Shown: positions 34,726 through 44,106, numbered from the stretch's first letter. The stretch: DNA of 49,755 nt from Pseudoalteromonas sp. S2755 (GCF_005886535.1 NZ_PNDS01000095.1:1-49755), one strand, 5' to 3'. The notes: generated by a model not told the origin, from the letters alone. A program made the numbers and translations.

Positions 34726-34929
34726 ATGCAGTTTGAATCCTTCAGTGAATTTTTAGCCATGGGTGGCTATGGCTTTTATGTTTGGCTCTCATTCGGCTCA
34801 TGTGCATTAATACTTGCTGGTATTTTAGTCGGCTCTATCTTGGATGGTAAGAAGCTAAAGCAAGCAGTTAAAGCGCAAATGGCAAGAGAAGCACGCATTA
34901 AAAAAGCAAAAGAGGAGTCGCAAGCATGA
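34726..34929 (+). CDS. ccmD: haem exporter accessory protein CcmD
   Basis: 67 aa with one membrane segment (about 16-40) and a basic, helical C-terminus. CcmD helps release haem-CcmE from the CcmABC complex. The motif [13 protein letters not shown] is characteristic. Its end overlaps the start of ccmE by 4 bases. Confidence 0.94.
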   Translation: MQFESFSEFLAMGGYGFYVWLSFGSCALILAGILVGSILDGKKLKQAVKAQMAREARIKKAKEESQA

Positions 34930-35405
34930 ATCCTAGACGCAAAAAAAGATTATTCACCGTTATAGCCGTTATCTTTGGTATTGGCGCGGCGGTCGGGCTT
35001 ACGCTTTACGCACTACAAGAAAATATTAATCTGTTTTACACGCCGAGCGAGCTTGTTGAAGGTAAAGGTGAGTTAAAAGAAATACCGCAGATAGGTCAGA
35101 AACTGCGTATTGGTGGTATGGTTGTGCCAGGTTCCGTGGTGCGTGATGAAACGTCTTTAGATGTGTCATTTAAACTTATCGACACCGGTCCTATGGTTAC
35201 TATTCGTTATAAAGGCATTCTTCCTGATCTGTTCCGTGAAGGCCAAGGTATCGTAGCACAAGGTACGTTAGTTGAGTCTAATGTAGTTGAAGCGTTTGAA
35301 GTGCTAGCCAAACACGATGAAGAGTATATGCCATCAGAAGTGGCAGAAGCCGTGAAAGGCATTAAGCACGAAAAGCCAAAATATAATTTAAACAGCGAGA
35401 ACTAA
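34926..35405 (+). CDS. ccmE: haem chaperone CcmE
   Basis: 159 aa. An N-terminal membrane anchor (about 8-30) is followed by an OB-fold periplasmic domain. His130 in [11 protein letters not shown] is the covalent haem attachment site, at the same number as in E. coli, with the conserved Tyr134 four residues later. The C-terminal tail is flexible and polar. CcmE carries haem from CcmC to CcmF. Confidence 0.97.
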   Translation: MNPRRKKRLFTVIAVIFGIGAAVGLTLYALQENINLFYTPSELVEGKGELKEIPQIGQKLRIGGMVVPGSVVRDETSLDVSFKLIDTGPMVTIRYKGILPDLFREGQGIVAQGTLVESNVVEAFEVLAKHDEEYMPSEVAEAVKGIKHEKPKYNLNSEN

Positions 35406-35406
35406 G

Positions 35407-37365
35407 ATGGTCCCAGAAATAGGTTACTTCGCCTTAGTTCTGGCGATGGCATTGAGCTTATTACTTTGTATTTTTCCATTGTGGGGTGCTTATACGGGTA
35501 ATTTAAGACTGATGAAAGCTGCCCCTTCACTGGCTGTTGGTCAGTGTATCCTCGTGGTATTTTCATTTTTGGTGCTGATTTACATCACATTAATGAATGA
35601 CTTTACAGTTGAATATGTGGCACATCATTCAAGTAGCACCCTGCCTTGGTATTATAAAATCACTTCAACTTGGGGTGGGCATGAAGGTGCAATCTTACTT
35701 TGGTTGGTGATGCAATCCATGTGGACCATGTTGGTTGCAGTGATGTCAAAATCGTTGCCATGGGTATTGCGAGCGCGTGTGCTAGGTGTACTCGGCTTTT
35801 TAGGTGTGGGTTTTATGCTCTATACCCTTTGGATGTCGAGCCCGTTTGAACGTTTGCTTCCTTACTTCCCTGTTGAAGGGCGTGATTTGAACCCATTGCT
35901 GCAAGACCCCGGCATGATCATTCATCCGCCACTCCTTTACATGGGTTATGTGGGCTTATCCGTGTCTTTCTCTTTTGCAATTGCTGCGCTTTTAACCGGT
36001 GAACTTGATAACACTTGGGCTAAATGGTCACGTCCTTGGACAATGGCTGCATGGGGCTTTCTTACGCTAGGCATTACCATTGGCAGTTGGTGGGCGTACT
36101 CAGAGCTAGGCTGGGGTGGTTGGTGGTTCTGGGATCCAGTAGAGAACGCTTCACTGATGCCTTGGCTTGTTGCAACTGCTTTATTGCATTCACTCGCAGT
36201 AACAGAAAAGCGTGGTGTGTTTAAGTCTTGGACAGTGCTACTTGCTATCACTGCATTTAGTTTATGCTTACTTGGCACCTTTATCGTTCGTTCTGGGATC
36301 ATCGTTTCGGTGCATGCGTTTGCAACCGATCCTGACCGTGGTTTGTATATCCTGTCCTTCTTAGCAGTGGTTGTAGGTGGTAGTTTAGCGCTATACGCAA
36401 TGCGCGTAGCTCAAGTGTATAGCGAAGGGCGTTATCAATTCATTTCGCGTGAAGTGGCGCTGTGGATCAACAATATCTTCTTAGTGGTTGCGACCTTGAT
36501 TGTATTATTGGGCACGTTATTGCCTATGATCCACAAAGAGTTGGGCTTAGGCTCTATTTCTATTGGCGTACCTTTCTTTAATCAAATGTTTGCGATATTA
36601 ATCGTTCCGTTCGCGATTCTGCTGGGTTTAGCGCCTATGTTGCGTTGGAAACAAAATAAGATGCCGCCGCTGGTGAAAAAGTGGGCTGTGTTGATTGCGG
36701 TTAGTTTAGTGCTCACAGCGACCTGGTTGTACTCAAGCTATGAAGTGGTGGCACCACTGACATTTGTTGCGACCGCTTTAGCTGTGTGGATAAGTGTGGC
36801 TACTGCCGCTGACTTATTTAATAAAGTGACCGTTCACCCAAGTGTAGCAATCGGTTTTAAAAAGCTAGGGCTGAGCTATTGGGCAATGGTGCTCGGGCAC
36901 GTTGGTATTGCTTTTGTTATCGCGTCGGTGACGTTAACTTCCGCATACTCTGTTGAACGCTCTGTAAGCATGAAACCCGGTGAAACGGCGAAGCTAAACG
37001 AGTACGAATATCGCTTTGATGGCGTAAAAGAAATTCGAGGCCCGAATTATGGTGGGCATGCAGGCGTAGTGACGGTATTCAAAAATGGTAACAAGGTTGT
37101 CGAGTTATACGCGGAAAAACGTCGCTATGATATAGGGATGCAGTTTATGACCGAAGCCGCGATTGATGATGGCTTCTTCCGTGACTTATATCTTGCTCTA
37201 GGCGAGCCGCTTTCTGCAGGTGCTTGGTCACTGAGGATTTATCACAAACCCTACGTGCGTTGGATGTGGCTTGGTGGACTACTCATCTCTTTTGCCGGCT
37301 TCATTGTGCTTGCGGATAAACGCTACCGCAGCCGCGTGAAAAAATCATCTCAAGTGGAGGCTTAA
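35407..37365 (+). CDS. ccmF: cytochrome c haem lyase subunit CcmF
   Basis: 652 aa, about 15 membrane segments. CcmF transfers haem from CcmE to apocytochrome c together with CcmH and CcmI. Conserved WGGHEGAILLW precedes the WWD motif WGGWWFWDPVENASLMPW at 236-253; a periplasmic domain (about 520-620) lies before the last helix. It begins one base after the ccmE stop. Confidence 0.97.
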   Translation: MVPEIGYFALVLAMALSLLLCIFPLWGAYTGNLRLMKAAPSLAVGQCILVVFSFLVLIYITLMNDFTVEYVAHHSSSTLPWYYKITSTWGGHEGAILLWLVMQSMWTMLVAVMSKSLPWVLRARVLGVLGFLGVGFMLYTLWMSSPFERLLPYFPVEGRDLNPLLQDPGMIIHPPLLYMGYVGLSVSFSFAIAALLTGELDNTWAKWSRPWTMAAWGFLTLGITIGSWWAYSELGWGGWWFWDPVENASLMPWLVATALLHSLAVTEKRGVFKSWTVLLAITAFSLCLLGTFIVRSGIIVSVHAFATDPDRGLYILSFLAVVVGGSLALYAMRVAQVYSEGRYQFISREVALWINNIFLVVATLIVLLGTLLPMIHKELGLGSISIGVPFFNQMFAILIVPFAILLGLAPMLRWKQNKMPPLVKKWAVLIAVSLVLTATWLYSSYEVVAPLTFVATALAVWISVATAADLFNKVTVHPSVAIGFKKLGLSYWAMVLGHVGIAFVIASVTLTSAYSVERSVSMKPGETAKLNEYEYRFDGVKEIRGPNYGGHAGVVTVFKNGNKVVELYAEKRRYDIGMQFMTEAAIDDGFFRDLYLALGEPLSAGAWSLRIYHKPYVRWMWLGGLLISFAGFIVLADKRYRSRVKKSSQVEA

Positions 37366-37366
37366 C

Positions 37367-37939
37367 ATGAACCGTAAGTTATTAGGTTTAGTGCCTTTTT
37401 TGATATTTATTTTTCTTTGTGTGTTTTTATATCAAGGACTCTTCGGTAATCCAAGAGAACTTCAGACAGGCCGTTTAGGGCATACTATGCCTGAGTTTTC
37501 ATTACCCGATTTAATGGATAGTGATAAAATCTGGACGGCCGACTCGCTTAAGGGTGAAGTCTACTTAATGAACGTATGGGGCACTTGGTGTCCAACGTGT
37601 ATCGCTGAGCTGGGTTATTTAACTGAGCTTAGAGCGCGCGGCGTGAAAATAATTGGTCTATATTACGAGCAGGCTTATGATCCAGATTTTGGCGACCAGT
37701 TTGATATCAATGCTCTAAGACAAGATGTCAATAATATGCTGATTCGTGCAGGTAACCCATACCAATTTAATATTCTCGATTTGGAGCGTACATTAGCGCT
37801 GGATTTAGGGGTTTCAGGCGCGCCAGAGACTTTTTTGGTAGATAAGCAAGGTAAGATTTTGTTGCATCATACTGGCGATATCAATGAACGCGTATGGCGC
37901 ACTAAGTTTGCGGCAATCTATCAGGAGTTAACGCAATGA
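37367..37939 (+). CDS. ccmG: thiol:disulfide interchange protein CcmG (DsbE)
   Basis: 190 aa. An N-terminal membrane anchor (about 5-23) is followed by a periplasmic thioredoxin fold with active site WCPTC (Cys75, Cys78). CcmG keeps the CxxCH cysteines of apocytochromes (through CcmH) reduced. Its end overlaps ccmH by 4 bases. Confidence 0.96.
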   Translation: MNRKLLGLVPFLIFIFLCVFLYQGLFGNPRELQTGRLGHTMPEFSLPDLMDSDKIWTADSLKGEVYLMNVWGTWCPTCIAELGYLTELRARGVKIIGLYYEQAYDPDFGDQFDINALRQDVNNMLIRAGNPYQFNILDLERTLALDLGVSGAPETFLVDKQGKILLHHTGDINERVWRTKFAAIYQELTQ

Positions 37940-38400
37940 AATATGTAATTGTTTTGCTTTTAATGATGATTACCGCAGCAGCACAAGCAACGGAAGACAA
38001 ATATAATTTTGCTACAGCGGAACGTGAGCAAACTTTCCGAGAGCTGACACATGAGCTACGTTGCCCGAAATGCCAGAACCAAAACATTGCAGATTCAGAT
38101 GCCGTCGTTGCCAAAGATCTGCGCGACAAAGTTATTGCTTTGGTTAATGAAGGTCAGTCTAAGCAAGAGGTTATTGATTATATGGTCGACCGCTATGGCT
38201 ATTTCGTTCATTATCAACCACCTGTTACGCCTGCAACAATCGTGCTTTGGGTACTACCAGTGGCAATCATTATTTTAGGCTTCGGCTTTATTGTATTTCG
38301 TCAAAAACGTGCTGCGAAAAAGCAAGATTGGAATGCAGCGGACGAACAAAAGCTGGCTGAGCTCATTAACCAATATCAACGTCAGGAGCGTGAGCAGTGA
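37936..38400 (+). CDS. ccmH: cytochrome c maturation protein CcmH
   Basis: 154 aa. A signal peptide (1-18) is followed by the three-helix periplasmic domain with the redox motif LRCPKCQNQNI (Cys43, Cys46), and a membrane segment at about 99-120. This is the short CcmH (CcmL-type); the TPR part found fused in E. coli CcmH is the separate ccmI here. Confidence 0.96.
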   Translation: MKYVIVLLLMMITAAAQATEDKYNFATAEREQTFRELTHELRCPKCQNQNIADSDAVVAKDLRDKVIALVNEGQSKQEVIDYMVDRYGYFVHYQPPVTPATIVLWVLPVAIIILGFGFIVFRQKRAAKKQDWNAADEQKLAELINQYQRQEREQ

Positions 38401-39680
38401 GCGAATTCTCGACAGATTTAACCCAAATGTGGTTTTTATTTCTTCTGCTGGGCATATTTGCCGGTCTCTTTGTAGTTTTTCCGTTTATAAAAAAGGAAAA
38501 GCGTATCACGGTTGATCACGATGCAAATGCCGAGCGTATCGATATTTACCATCAGCGTTTGGAAGAATTAGCAGAAGAGCTTGCTAATCAGCGTATCGAA
38601 AAAGACAGTTATAATGAATCTTTGATTGAGTTAAAACGTCGCTTATTGAATGAGTTATCGCCTGAACAATCATTGACGAGTCGCGGAGACAACCGTGTGT
38701 TGGCGCTGACAGGTATTGCTTTTATGGTTCTGGTGACCGGTGTTTTTTACTACTACACGGGGAACCACAGGCAAATAGCGAGTTGGAATGAAGCCATTGA
38801 AAAGTTACCTGAGTATGGTGAGCGCGCAGTAATGCAAACAGGTGAGCCGCTGAGCGCTAATGAATTACAAGCATTTGCACTGGGACTAAGAACCAAACTA
38901 GCAACTGCTGGCGATGATGCGGTGGCATGGATGTTACTTGGTCGTGTTGCAATGTCACTCAATGATTTTGAGATGGCCATGCAGGCTTTTGACAAAGCCC
39001 TTGTGATGCAGCCTAATAACAATAATGTCTTAGTGAACTATAGCCAAGTGTTATTGATAGAGGGTTCAGAGCCTAGTATGAATCGCGCGGCAAAAATGTT
39101 ATCAAAAGTGCTTAAGAATGATCCGACTAATGTTGATGCGATAAGTTTGTTAGCGCTAATTGCTTATGAACGCCAAGATTGGAAAGAATCGAAAGCCGCA
39201 TTTGAAGTCTTGTTGTCGCAATTGGCTCAAGACGATCCGCGTTATGAAATGATCGCAGGACGGATTGCGGAAATCGACCAACAGCTAGGTCAATATTCTG
39301 AAGAGACTGTGGCAGCTAACGCCAGTATTGTCGCTACGGTAACTATTTCAGCAGAGCTACAGAACAATATTCCTAAAAACAGTACATTGTTCGTTTTTGC
39401 AAAAGCTGCTGAAGGACCCACAATGCCATTGGCGGTAGCCAAAATTACAAACTTTAACTTGCCAATGACAGTAAACCTAGATGATAGTATGGCAATGATG
39501 CCTGAATTAACCTTGTCGAAATTTTCTCAAATTACGGTCACTGCTCGTATTTCTAATGATGGTTCAGTAATGCCTTCAGATGGAGAACTTGAGGGTGTTT
39601 CAAGCGTAATTGAGCTTCAACAGGGCGAAAATCAGCTCACTGTCGAGATTAGTCGTGTCTTAACAAATACAGGGAATTAA
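38397..39680 (+). CDS. ccmI: cytochrome c maturation protein CcmI with TPR region
   Basis: 427 aa from a GTG that overlaps the ccmH stop by 4 bases. Two membrane segments (about 12-30 and 102-120) enclose a cytoplasmic helical part. The periplasmic C-terminal half contains TPR-like repeats (about 180-290) and a final beta-rich domain (about 310-425). CcmI binds the C-terminal end of apocytochrome c and presents it to CcmF/CcmH. It ends the ccm genes; mlaA starts on the next base. Confidence 0.93.
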   Translation: MSEFSTDLTQMWFLFLLLGIFAGLFVVFPFIKKEKRITVDHDANAERIDIYHQRLEELAEELANQRIEKDSYNESLIELKRRLLNELSPEQSLTSRGDNRVLALTGIAFMVLVTGVFYYYTGNHRQIASWNEAIEKLPEYGERAVMQTGEPLSANELQAFALGLRTKLATAGDDAVAWMLLGRVAMSLNDFEMAMQAFDKALVMQPNNNNVLVNYSQVLLIEGSEPSMNRAAKMLSKVLKNDPTNVDAISLLALIAYERQDWKESKAAFEVLLSQLAQDDPRYEMIAGRIAEIDQQLGQYSEETVAANASIVATVTISAELQNNIPKNSTLFVFAKAAEGPTMPLAVAKITNFNLPMTVNLDDSMAMMPELTLSKFSQITVTARISNDGSVMPSDGELEGVSSVIELQQGENQLTVEISRVLTNTGN

Positions 39681-40412
39681 ATGCTTAAAGCCGTGCTTAC
39701 GGGCTTACTTGCGCTGACCATTGTCGGTTGTGCGCAAGTACCCGAAGAGAAAAAGGATCCACGAGATCCATTTCAATCACTTAACCGCCCACTCTATGAT
39801 TTCAACATGGATGTGCTGGATGCCTATATTTTACGCCCTGTTGCTAAAGGGTATGTTGCGGTGACTCCCGCTCCGGTACGCAGTAGTGTTGTTAATTTCA
39901 CCACCAATATCGCCGCACCTACCGATGCGGTAAACGCGGCGCTGCAGGGCAAGCCTGACCATATGGCAATCAATGTTGCTCGCTTCTTAGTCAACTCTAC
40001 CGTTGGTATTTTTGGTCTATTTGATGTCGCGAAAACCCTAGGTCTTGAACTAAAAGATGAAGACTTTGGCCAAACTTTGGGGGTATGGGGCGTTGGCGAT
40101 GGTGCATATATTATGCTCCCAGGTATGGGACCGACGACCGCGAGAAACTTAACGGGTGATGTAGTCGATAACTTTGTGTTGCCAGAAATCGCACTCACTA
40201 CGCCACAAACGGTATTAGTATTTGCTCTGCGTGCGGTTGAAGCAAGAGCGGCTTTGATGTCGCAGGAAAAGCTGCTAAATGAGTCGCTTGATCCATACAC
40301 TTTTTTGAAGGATGTCTATTATCAACGCCAGTTGTACGAGCTATTCGATGGCAATCCGCCAATAGAAGAAGAGCCGGATGATTTTGATGAGAACTTTTTA
40401 GAGAACTTGTAA
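39681..40412 (+). CDS. mlaA: outer-membrane lipid asymmetry lipoprotein MlaA (VacJ)
   Basis: 243 aa. The lipobox IVGC puts the lipidated residue at Cys17. The DPFQSLNRPLYDFN motif and P.DAVNAALQGKPDH are typical of MlaA, which removes misplaced phospholipids from the outer leaflet of the outer membrane. It begins on the base after the ccmI stop, so it is probably read through from the ccm operon, though its function is separate. A strong terminator follows. Confidence 0.95.
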   Translation: MLKAVLTGLLALTIVGCAQVPEEKKDPRDPFQSLNRPLYDFNMDVLDAYILRPVAKGYVAVTPAPVRSSVVNFTTNIAAPTDAVNAALQGKPDHMAINVARFLVNSTVGIFGLFDVAKTLGLELKDEDFGQTLGVWGVGDGAYIMLPGMGPTTARNLTGDVVDNFVLPEIALTTPQTVLVFALRAVEARAALMSQEKLLNESLDPYTFLKDVYYQRQLYELFDGNPPIEEEPDDFDENFLENL

Positions 40413-40416
40413 AAAC

Positions 40417-40440
40417 AAGGTCGGCAATCGCCGACCTTTT
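40417..40440. terminator. bidirectional terminator between mlaA and the copper receptor gene
   Basis: A perfect 9-bp stem AAGGTCGGC / GCCGACCTT with loop AATC ends in TTTT on the plus strand. On the minus strand it is followed by GTTTTT. It lies in the 46-base gap between converging genes and can serve both. Confidence 0.9.
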
Positions 40441-40458
40441 GGTTATCTGAGTATACGG

Positions 40459-42477
40459 TTAAAAGCGCCAGTTGAGATTTGCCCAGAGCGTTCGTCCAGG
40501 TTCATTGACTCGGTCAATCTGGTCAAAGCCACTTACCGCGGCGCCGGAGCGGCTTAAATGCTCGGCATAGGTTTTATCGAGTACATTATCTACTCCTGCA
40601 CTGAGCTGTAATGCATCGCTATATTGATAATTGGTATTGAGTGAAAGCGTGCCAAAGCCTGCCGTCTCAGTGACGTCCTGCCCTGCAATATTCCCTTGTC
40701 CAATCGCTACTCTGTGTTGATGTTGTACTAATCTTACTAATCCGCCTAGTTGCCACTTATCGCTTAGTTGGTAATTGCTCGCAATACGCAGTTGTAGGGG
40801 CGGTTGCTGAGCTAATGCGAGATTGTCAGTAAGGTTATTACCCTTTACGTAGTTGATACTACCAGTGAGTTGTAGCGCTTTGCTCGCTTGCCACATTACT
40901 TCCCCTTCAAAGCCGAAGGTTTCCGCGTCAATATTTCTGGTCACTTTTGACATCATATTCATCTTTTTAAACATATCGTCTATCAGTAAATAGTCGTCAA
41001 TTTGGTTATAGAACGCCGAGAAATTGAAGTTAACGTCTGTGAACTGCTTTATCAATCCAGCATCTAATTGCATGGTCTTTTCGGTATCGACATTAAAGGC
41101 GGAAATAGATGTTTCACTTCCTCGGCTGCCACCAACCACTTCCCAATAATCGGGAAAGCGCTCTGTAACGCCGAAGCCGACAAAATAGCTGCTGTTTTCA
41201 GTTTGCGCTTGATAACGGCTAAATCCGCTTAATAACGTATCGTCTCTTGTTTGTAGGGCGGTTGGGTTTGGTTTCATTGACATCATTGTGTTTAACATGG
41301 TGCGATGATCTTCACTTTGCCAATCATCAATGCGCAAACCGCTAACCCATTGGCTGGAGCGACTCAATTGATATTCGAACTCGGCAAATACACCGAGTTG
41401 TCTAAATTCAGCATCTATTTGGCGAGGCATCGTTTCTACCGGGTTGTTGAATTGATCTCGGCTGACTCGATTACGGTGCTCGTTTGCTTGATAATCGACA
41501 CCGTAGACAAAAGTATGCTGGGTATTGATCTCTGAAGTTAATGTGAGGTTCGCGCCATATGTTTTACGGTCAGGATTGGAGGAGGTTGGGGCTTTCATCA
41601 TCATGTTAGCAACAAAAGGACGCAAGCTATGATTGTCCATAATATGGTCAACATAATTATAATAAGCGTTAAACTTTAATTCTTCAATCAGTGATGAAAA
41701 GGAAGATAGCTTGATATTCAGGCCAATATTTTCACGGTCGAAGAGACTGCCATCCATCATACGATCGGCATAGGCAACTTCTCCATCACTCACCCCGTAA
41801 GTCATGGAGTAGAAGGCGTCATCGTTGGGAGTGTAAGCGAACTCGGTGTCAAGATTCCAGCGCTCGTAAGCCGAGTGAACTTTGGTACCATTGCCATCTT
41901 CATAATCATCGGCATCACTGTAATTTGCAGCGAACCGGGCGTAGCCGTGTTCATTACCAGCTTTGATATCGCTATTAATACTATGGCGACCTTGGCTTGA
42001 AAGCACCGCATTGGCGAAACCGATTACTTCAGACTTAGCAAGACGTTCATTCTCACGCTCAAACACCACAGTCGCAGCACTGTTGCCAGGACCATATAGC
42101 ACAGTTTGTGGGCCTTTGATGACCTTTAAGGTGTCATAGGATTGTGGCGTAATATATGCCGTCGGCGGGTCCATGCGGCTACCGCAACCGCCAAGCGTTT
42201 GACCATTATTGGCGATAATGGCTATTCTAGAGCCTGCCATGCCACGAAACACAGGGTCTGCGCTTGCGCCGCCTTTTTTAATTAGTGAAAACCCCGTAAT
42301 TGAAGAAAGTAAATCCGCACCATCTTGTGCGGGTAGAGGTTGGCGTACTGCTTTCGCGTCCGTTGCAAGCGTGATTGGTGTTTGCATCGGTGCGATAACA
42401 ACGATTTTTTCAATTTCATCAGCATGCGTTATGGATGATAAGGAAGCAATAGCAAGAGAGAGCAGAGTGCGTTTCAT
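40459..42477 (-). CDS. OprC-type TonB-dependent copper receptor
   Basis: 672 aa. A signal peptide (1-19) is followed by a TonB box-like EKIVVIAP, a plug domain with VIKGPQTVLYGPGNSAATV, and an outer-membrane barrel ending in Phe (WANLNWRF). Cys98/Met102 (CxxxM) and His278/Met280 (HxM) match the CxxxM-HxM copper site described for Pseudomonas OprC; their 180-residue separation is also what I recall for OprC. Methionine clusters occur in loops (NMMMK, TMMSMKP, KMNMMSK). The likely substrate is therefore copper. No copper regulator is adjacent. An inverted repeat abuts the start codon. Confidence 0.88.
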   Translation of the reverse strand: MKRTLLSLAIASLSSITHADEIEKIVVIAPMQTPITLATDAKAVRQPLPAQDGADLLSSITGFSLIKKGGASADPVFRGMAGSRIAIIANNGQTLGGCGSRMDPPTAYITPQSYDTLKVIKGPQTVLYGPGNSAATVVFERENERLAKSEVIGFANAVLSSQGRHSINSDIKAGNEHGYARFAANYSDADDYEDGNGTKVHSAYERWNLDTEFAYTPNDDAFYSMTYGVSDGEVAYADRMMDGSLFDRENIGLNIKLSSFSSLIEELKFNAYYNYVDHIMDNHSLRPFVANMMMKAPTSSNPDRKTYGANLTLTSEINTQHTFVYGVDYQANEHRNRVSRDQFNNPVETMPRQIDAEFRQLGVFAEFEYQLSRSSQWVSGLRIDDWQSEDHRTMLNTMMSMKPNPTALQTRDDTLLSGFSRYQAQTENSSYFVGFGVTERFPDYWEVVGGSRGSETSISAFNVDTEKTMQLDAGLIKQFTDVNFNFSAFYNQIDDYLLIDDMFKKMNMMSKVTRNIDAETFGFEGEVMWQASKALQLTGSINYVKGNNLTDNLALAQQPPLQLRIASNYQLSDKWQLGGLVRLVQHQHRVAIGQGNIAGQDVTETAGFGTLSLNTNYQYSDALQLSAGVDNVLDKTYAEHLSRSGAAVSGFDQIDRVNEPGRTLWANLNWRF

Positions 42478-42479
42478 AT

Positions 42480-42506
42480 GTTCACTTTGAAGTTGTTTTA
42501 GTGAAC
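42480..42506. repeat. inverted repeat directly upstream of the copper receptor start
   Basis: GTTCACT (42480-42486) and AGTGAAC (42500-42506) form a perfect 7-bp inverted repeat with a 13-base spacer, ending 2 bases before the start codon on the minus strand. It could be a repressor operator or an mRNA hairpin covering the ribosome-binding region, where no strong Shine-Dalgarno sequence is seen. It does not resemble a CueR or Fur box that I know. Confidence 0.5.
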
Positions 42507-42534
42507 TTATTTTATCGCTATCAGGCGTTTAGCG

Positions 42535-42557
42535 GGATGCGACAGATTGTCGCATCC
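42535..42557. repeat. hairpin between the EAL-HDOD gene and the copper receptor gene
   Basis: A perfect 10-bp stem GGATGCGACA / TGTCGCATCC with a GAT loop begins 10 bases after the stop of the minus-strand EAL-HDOD gene. In that direction no T run follows (CGCTAAACG), so termination would not be classical. On the plus strand a short TTT follows. It probably marks the 3' end of the EAL-HDOD transcript. Confidence 0.6.
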
Positions 42558-42566
42558 TTTGGCTGG

Positions 42567-43787
42567 TTACTCTATCGCTTTTATTTGGGCATCACTCCAA
42601 ATTTGCGATTTTTGATATAGCTCTGCGATATTTTCGCTGGTTACACCAAGAGATTTTGACATGGTTTCAACGCTATCCCAGTCACCTTTTTCCATAGATT
42701 CAGCAAGGTCCAGATAGATACCAAAAGCACTCGGCTTTTTCAGCAGAGTTGATTTAATTTCTTGAGATAAGGGTAATTTCGTTAATAAGCTTGCCATATC
42801 GTCATCGAGAATGGCGTCCATCAGTGACATCATGCCAACCAAAAATGTACTTCCAGTATCGGAGATTTTATTGGCCTTGGTTGCTATTGCCTCCATAAAA
42901 TGTGCGCGCAATAATGAGAGTGAAAGTAGCTCTTTGGGCTTTTCAGTATTGAGCTGTGAAGCAAACAATAATGAGATCAGACGTTTAAGCTCATCGCTCC
43001 CGAGTACAACCAAGGCCTGTTTAATCGTCGATATCTCTGCTCGGCGTTTAAATACGGCACTATTTGCATAACGAAGAAGTTTGTAACTTAGATTTACATC
43101 GCGTTCAAAGACCTGAGTGATCCTAGTAAGATCGGGCTCAACGCTCGAAGTCTCATAAAGCAATTCAGCCATGGCTAATTCCGAGGGGGCTAGTGCTTTG
43201 GTTTTGACCATTTCGGGCTTGGCAAAAAAGAAGCCTTGAAAATATTTGAATCCAAGCGACTTGGCGAGTTCAAATTGCTCGTAGGTCTCTACTTTCTCAG
43301 CCACTAAATCTATATTAGGGAAATCCTGTATCGCGGTTTTAATGACATGGATTTGTTCTAGGTTAGTTGCCAAAAAATCGACTTTTATCTGGTCAATATA
43401 GGGAAAAAAATGGCGCCACACATTCTGGTGATTGTAATCGTCAAGTGCAAGCGTATAGCCTTGCTCTTTTAGCTCTTTTACACACGCTAAAAGTCGCTTT
43501 CCCGGTTGCACTGTTTCTAATATTTCGACGACGACTTGTTCTGGCGCTAACATTTGCACATAGCCTTTTGCTAGCGTCTCTAGGGTAAAGTTAATGTAAG
43601 CAGGGCGTTGATTTGTGAGATCATCAAGGCCAAAAGTAAACTGGCTGCCTTCAACCAAGCGACTTGTTGCTTCATCACCGTCAATTTCGGGAAATACATT
43701 ATTTAGACCATCACGAAATAAAAGTTCGTAGCCAATCAATTCCCTTTGGACATCAAAAATTGGCTGGCGAGCCGCGTAAAAGTACAT
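42567..43787 (-). CDS. EAL-HDOD signalling protein
   Basis: 406 aa. The N-terminal half (about 1-200) is an EAL domain and the C-terminal half (about 205-400) an HDOD domain (LSYKLLRYANSAVF, IKQALVVLGSDELKRL). The EAL part keeps ELLFR (Glu21), INFTL, EILET, LALDDYNH, IKVDF, VAEKVE and FQGFFFAKP, so many metal and substrate positions remain, but DDYN replaces DDFG and VAEKVE replaces the usual AEGVE. It could be an active c-di-GMP phosphodiesterase or only a binding protein. No membrane segment is visible. Proteins of this type often affect motility or biofilm. Confidence 0.9.
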   Translation of the reverse strand: MYFYAARQPIFDVQRELIGYELLFRDGLNNVFPEIDGDEATSRLVEGSQFTFGLDDLTNQRPAYINFTLETLAKGYVQMLAPEQVVVEILETVQPGKRLLACVKELKEQGYTLALDDYNHQNVWRHFFPYIDQIKVDFLATNLEQIHVIKTAIQDFPNIDLVAEKVETYEQFELAKSLGFKYFQGFFFAKPEMVKTKALAPSELAMAELLYETSSVEPDLTRITQVFERDVNLSYKLLRYANSAVFKRRAEISTIKQALVVLGSDELKRLISLLFASQLNTEKPKELLSLSLLRAHFMEAIATKANKISDTGSTFLVGMMSLMDAILDDDMASLLTKLPLSQEIKSTLLKKPSAFGIYLDLAESMEKGDWDSVETMSKSLGVTSENIAELYQKSQIWSDAQIKAIE

Positions 43788-44106
43788 AGATACTACCGTC
43801 CAAACAAAATGCTATTGGCTTTAATATAAGGTAAAAGTGCAACCAGGTCACGTTGGGAAATTGAGTTTACAGAATATGGGTAAATACAGAACATAGGGTG
43901 AACGATAATTAACCTGTTGAATTAGGTACGAATCAAATGCTGTTTTGATCAATGGTCGCAGGTGGTTGGGTGTATGGTTTGTGCGTGTTATAGTGGGTTC
44001 TTTATGTTTTTGGCTTTTATTCAAAGTGAGTTAGAAATCGAATAACTAAGTGATAGAAAAAGCTCACATTTGGAGAAGAGCCCAACGAACAATTTAGGAG
44101 GCTAAT
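43788..44106. other. 319-base divergent intergenic region before putP
   Basis: AT-rich region between the divergent EAL-HDOD and putP genes. It contains one plausible sigma-70 promoter for putP (43966-43994) and a strong ribosome site TAGGAGG (44095-44101) five bases before the putP TTG. No open frame worth calling and no strong hairpin was seen in the rest. Confidence 0.6.
43966..43994 (+). promoter_or_regulatory. possible sigma-70 promoter of putP
   Basis: TTGGGT (43966-43971) and TATAGT (43989-43994) are separated by 17 bases. The -10 box matches at 5 of 6 positions; the -35 is weaker. The putP start is 113 bases further on, giving a leader of about 105 bases. Confidence 0.45.

Noticed and set aside
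42535..42557. Classical intrinsic terminator for the EAL-HDOD gene
   Set aside because: The stem is strong but no T run follows in the minus-strand direction, so it was listed as a hairpin only.
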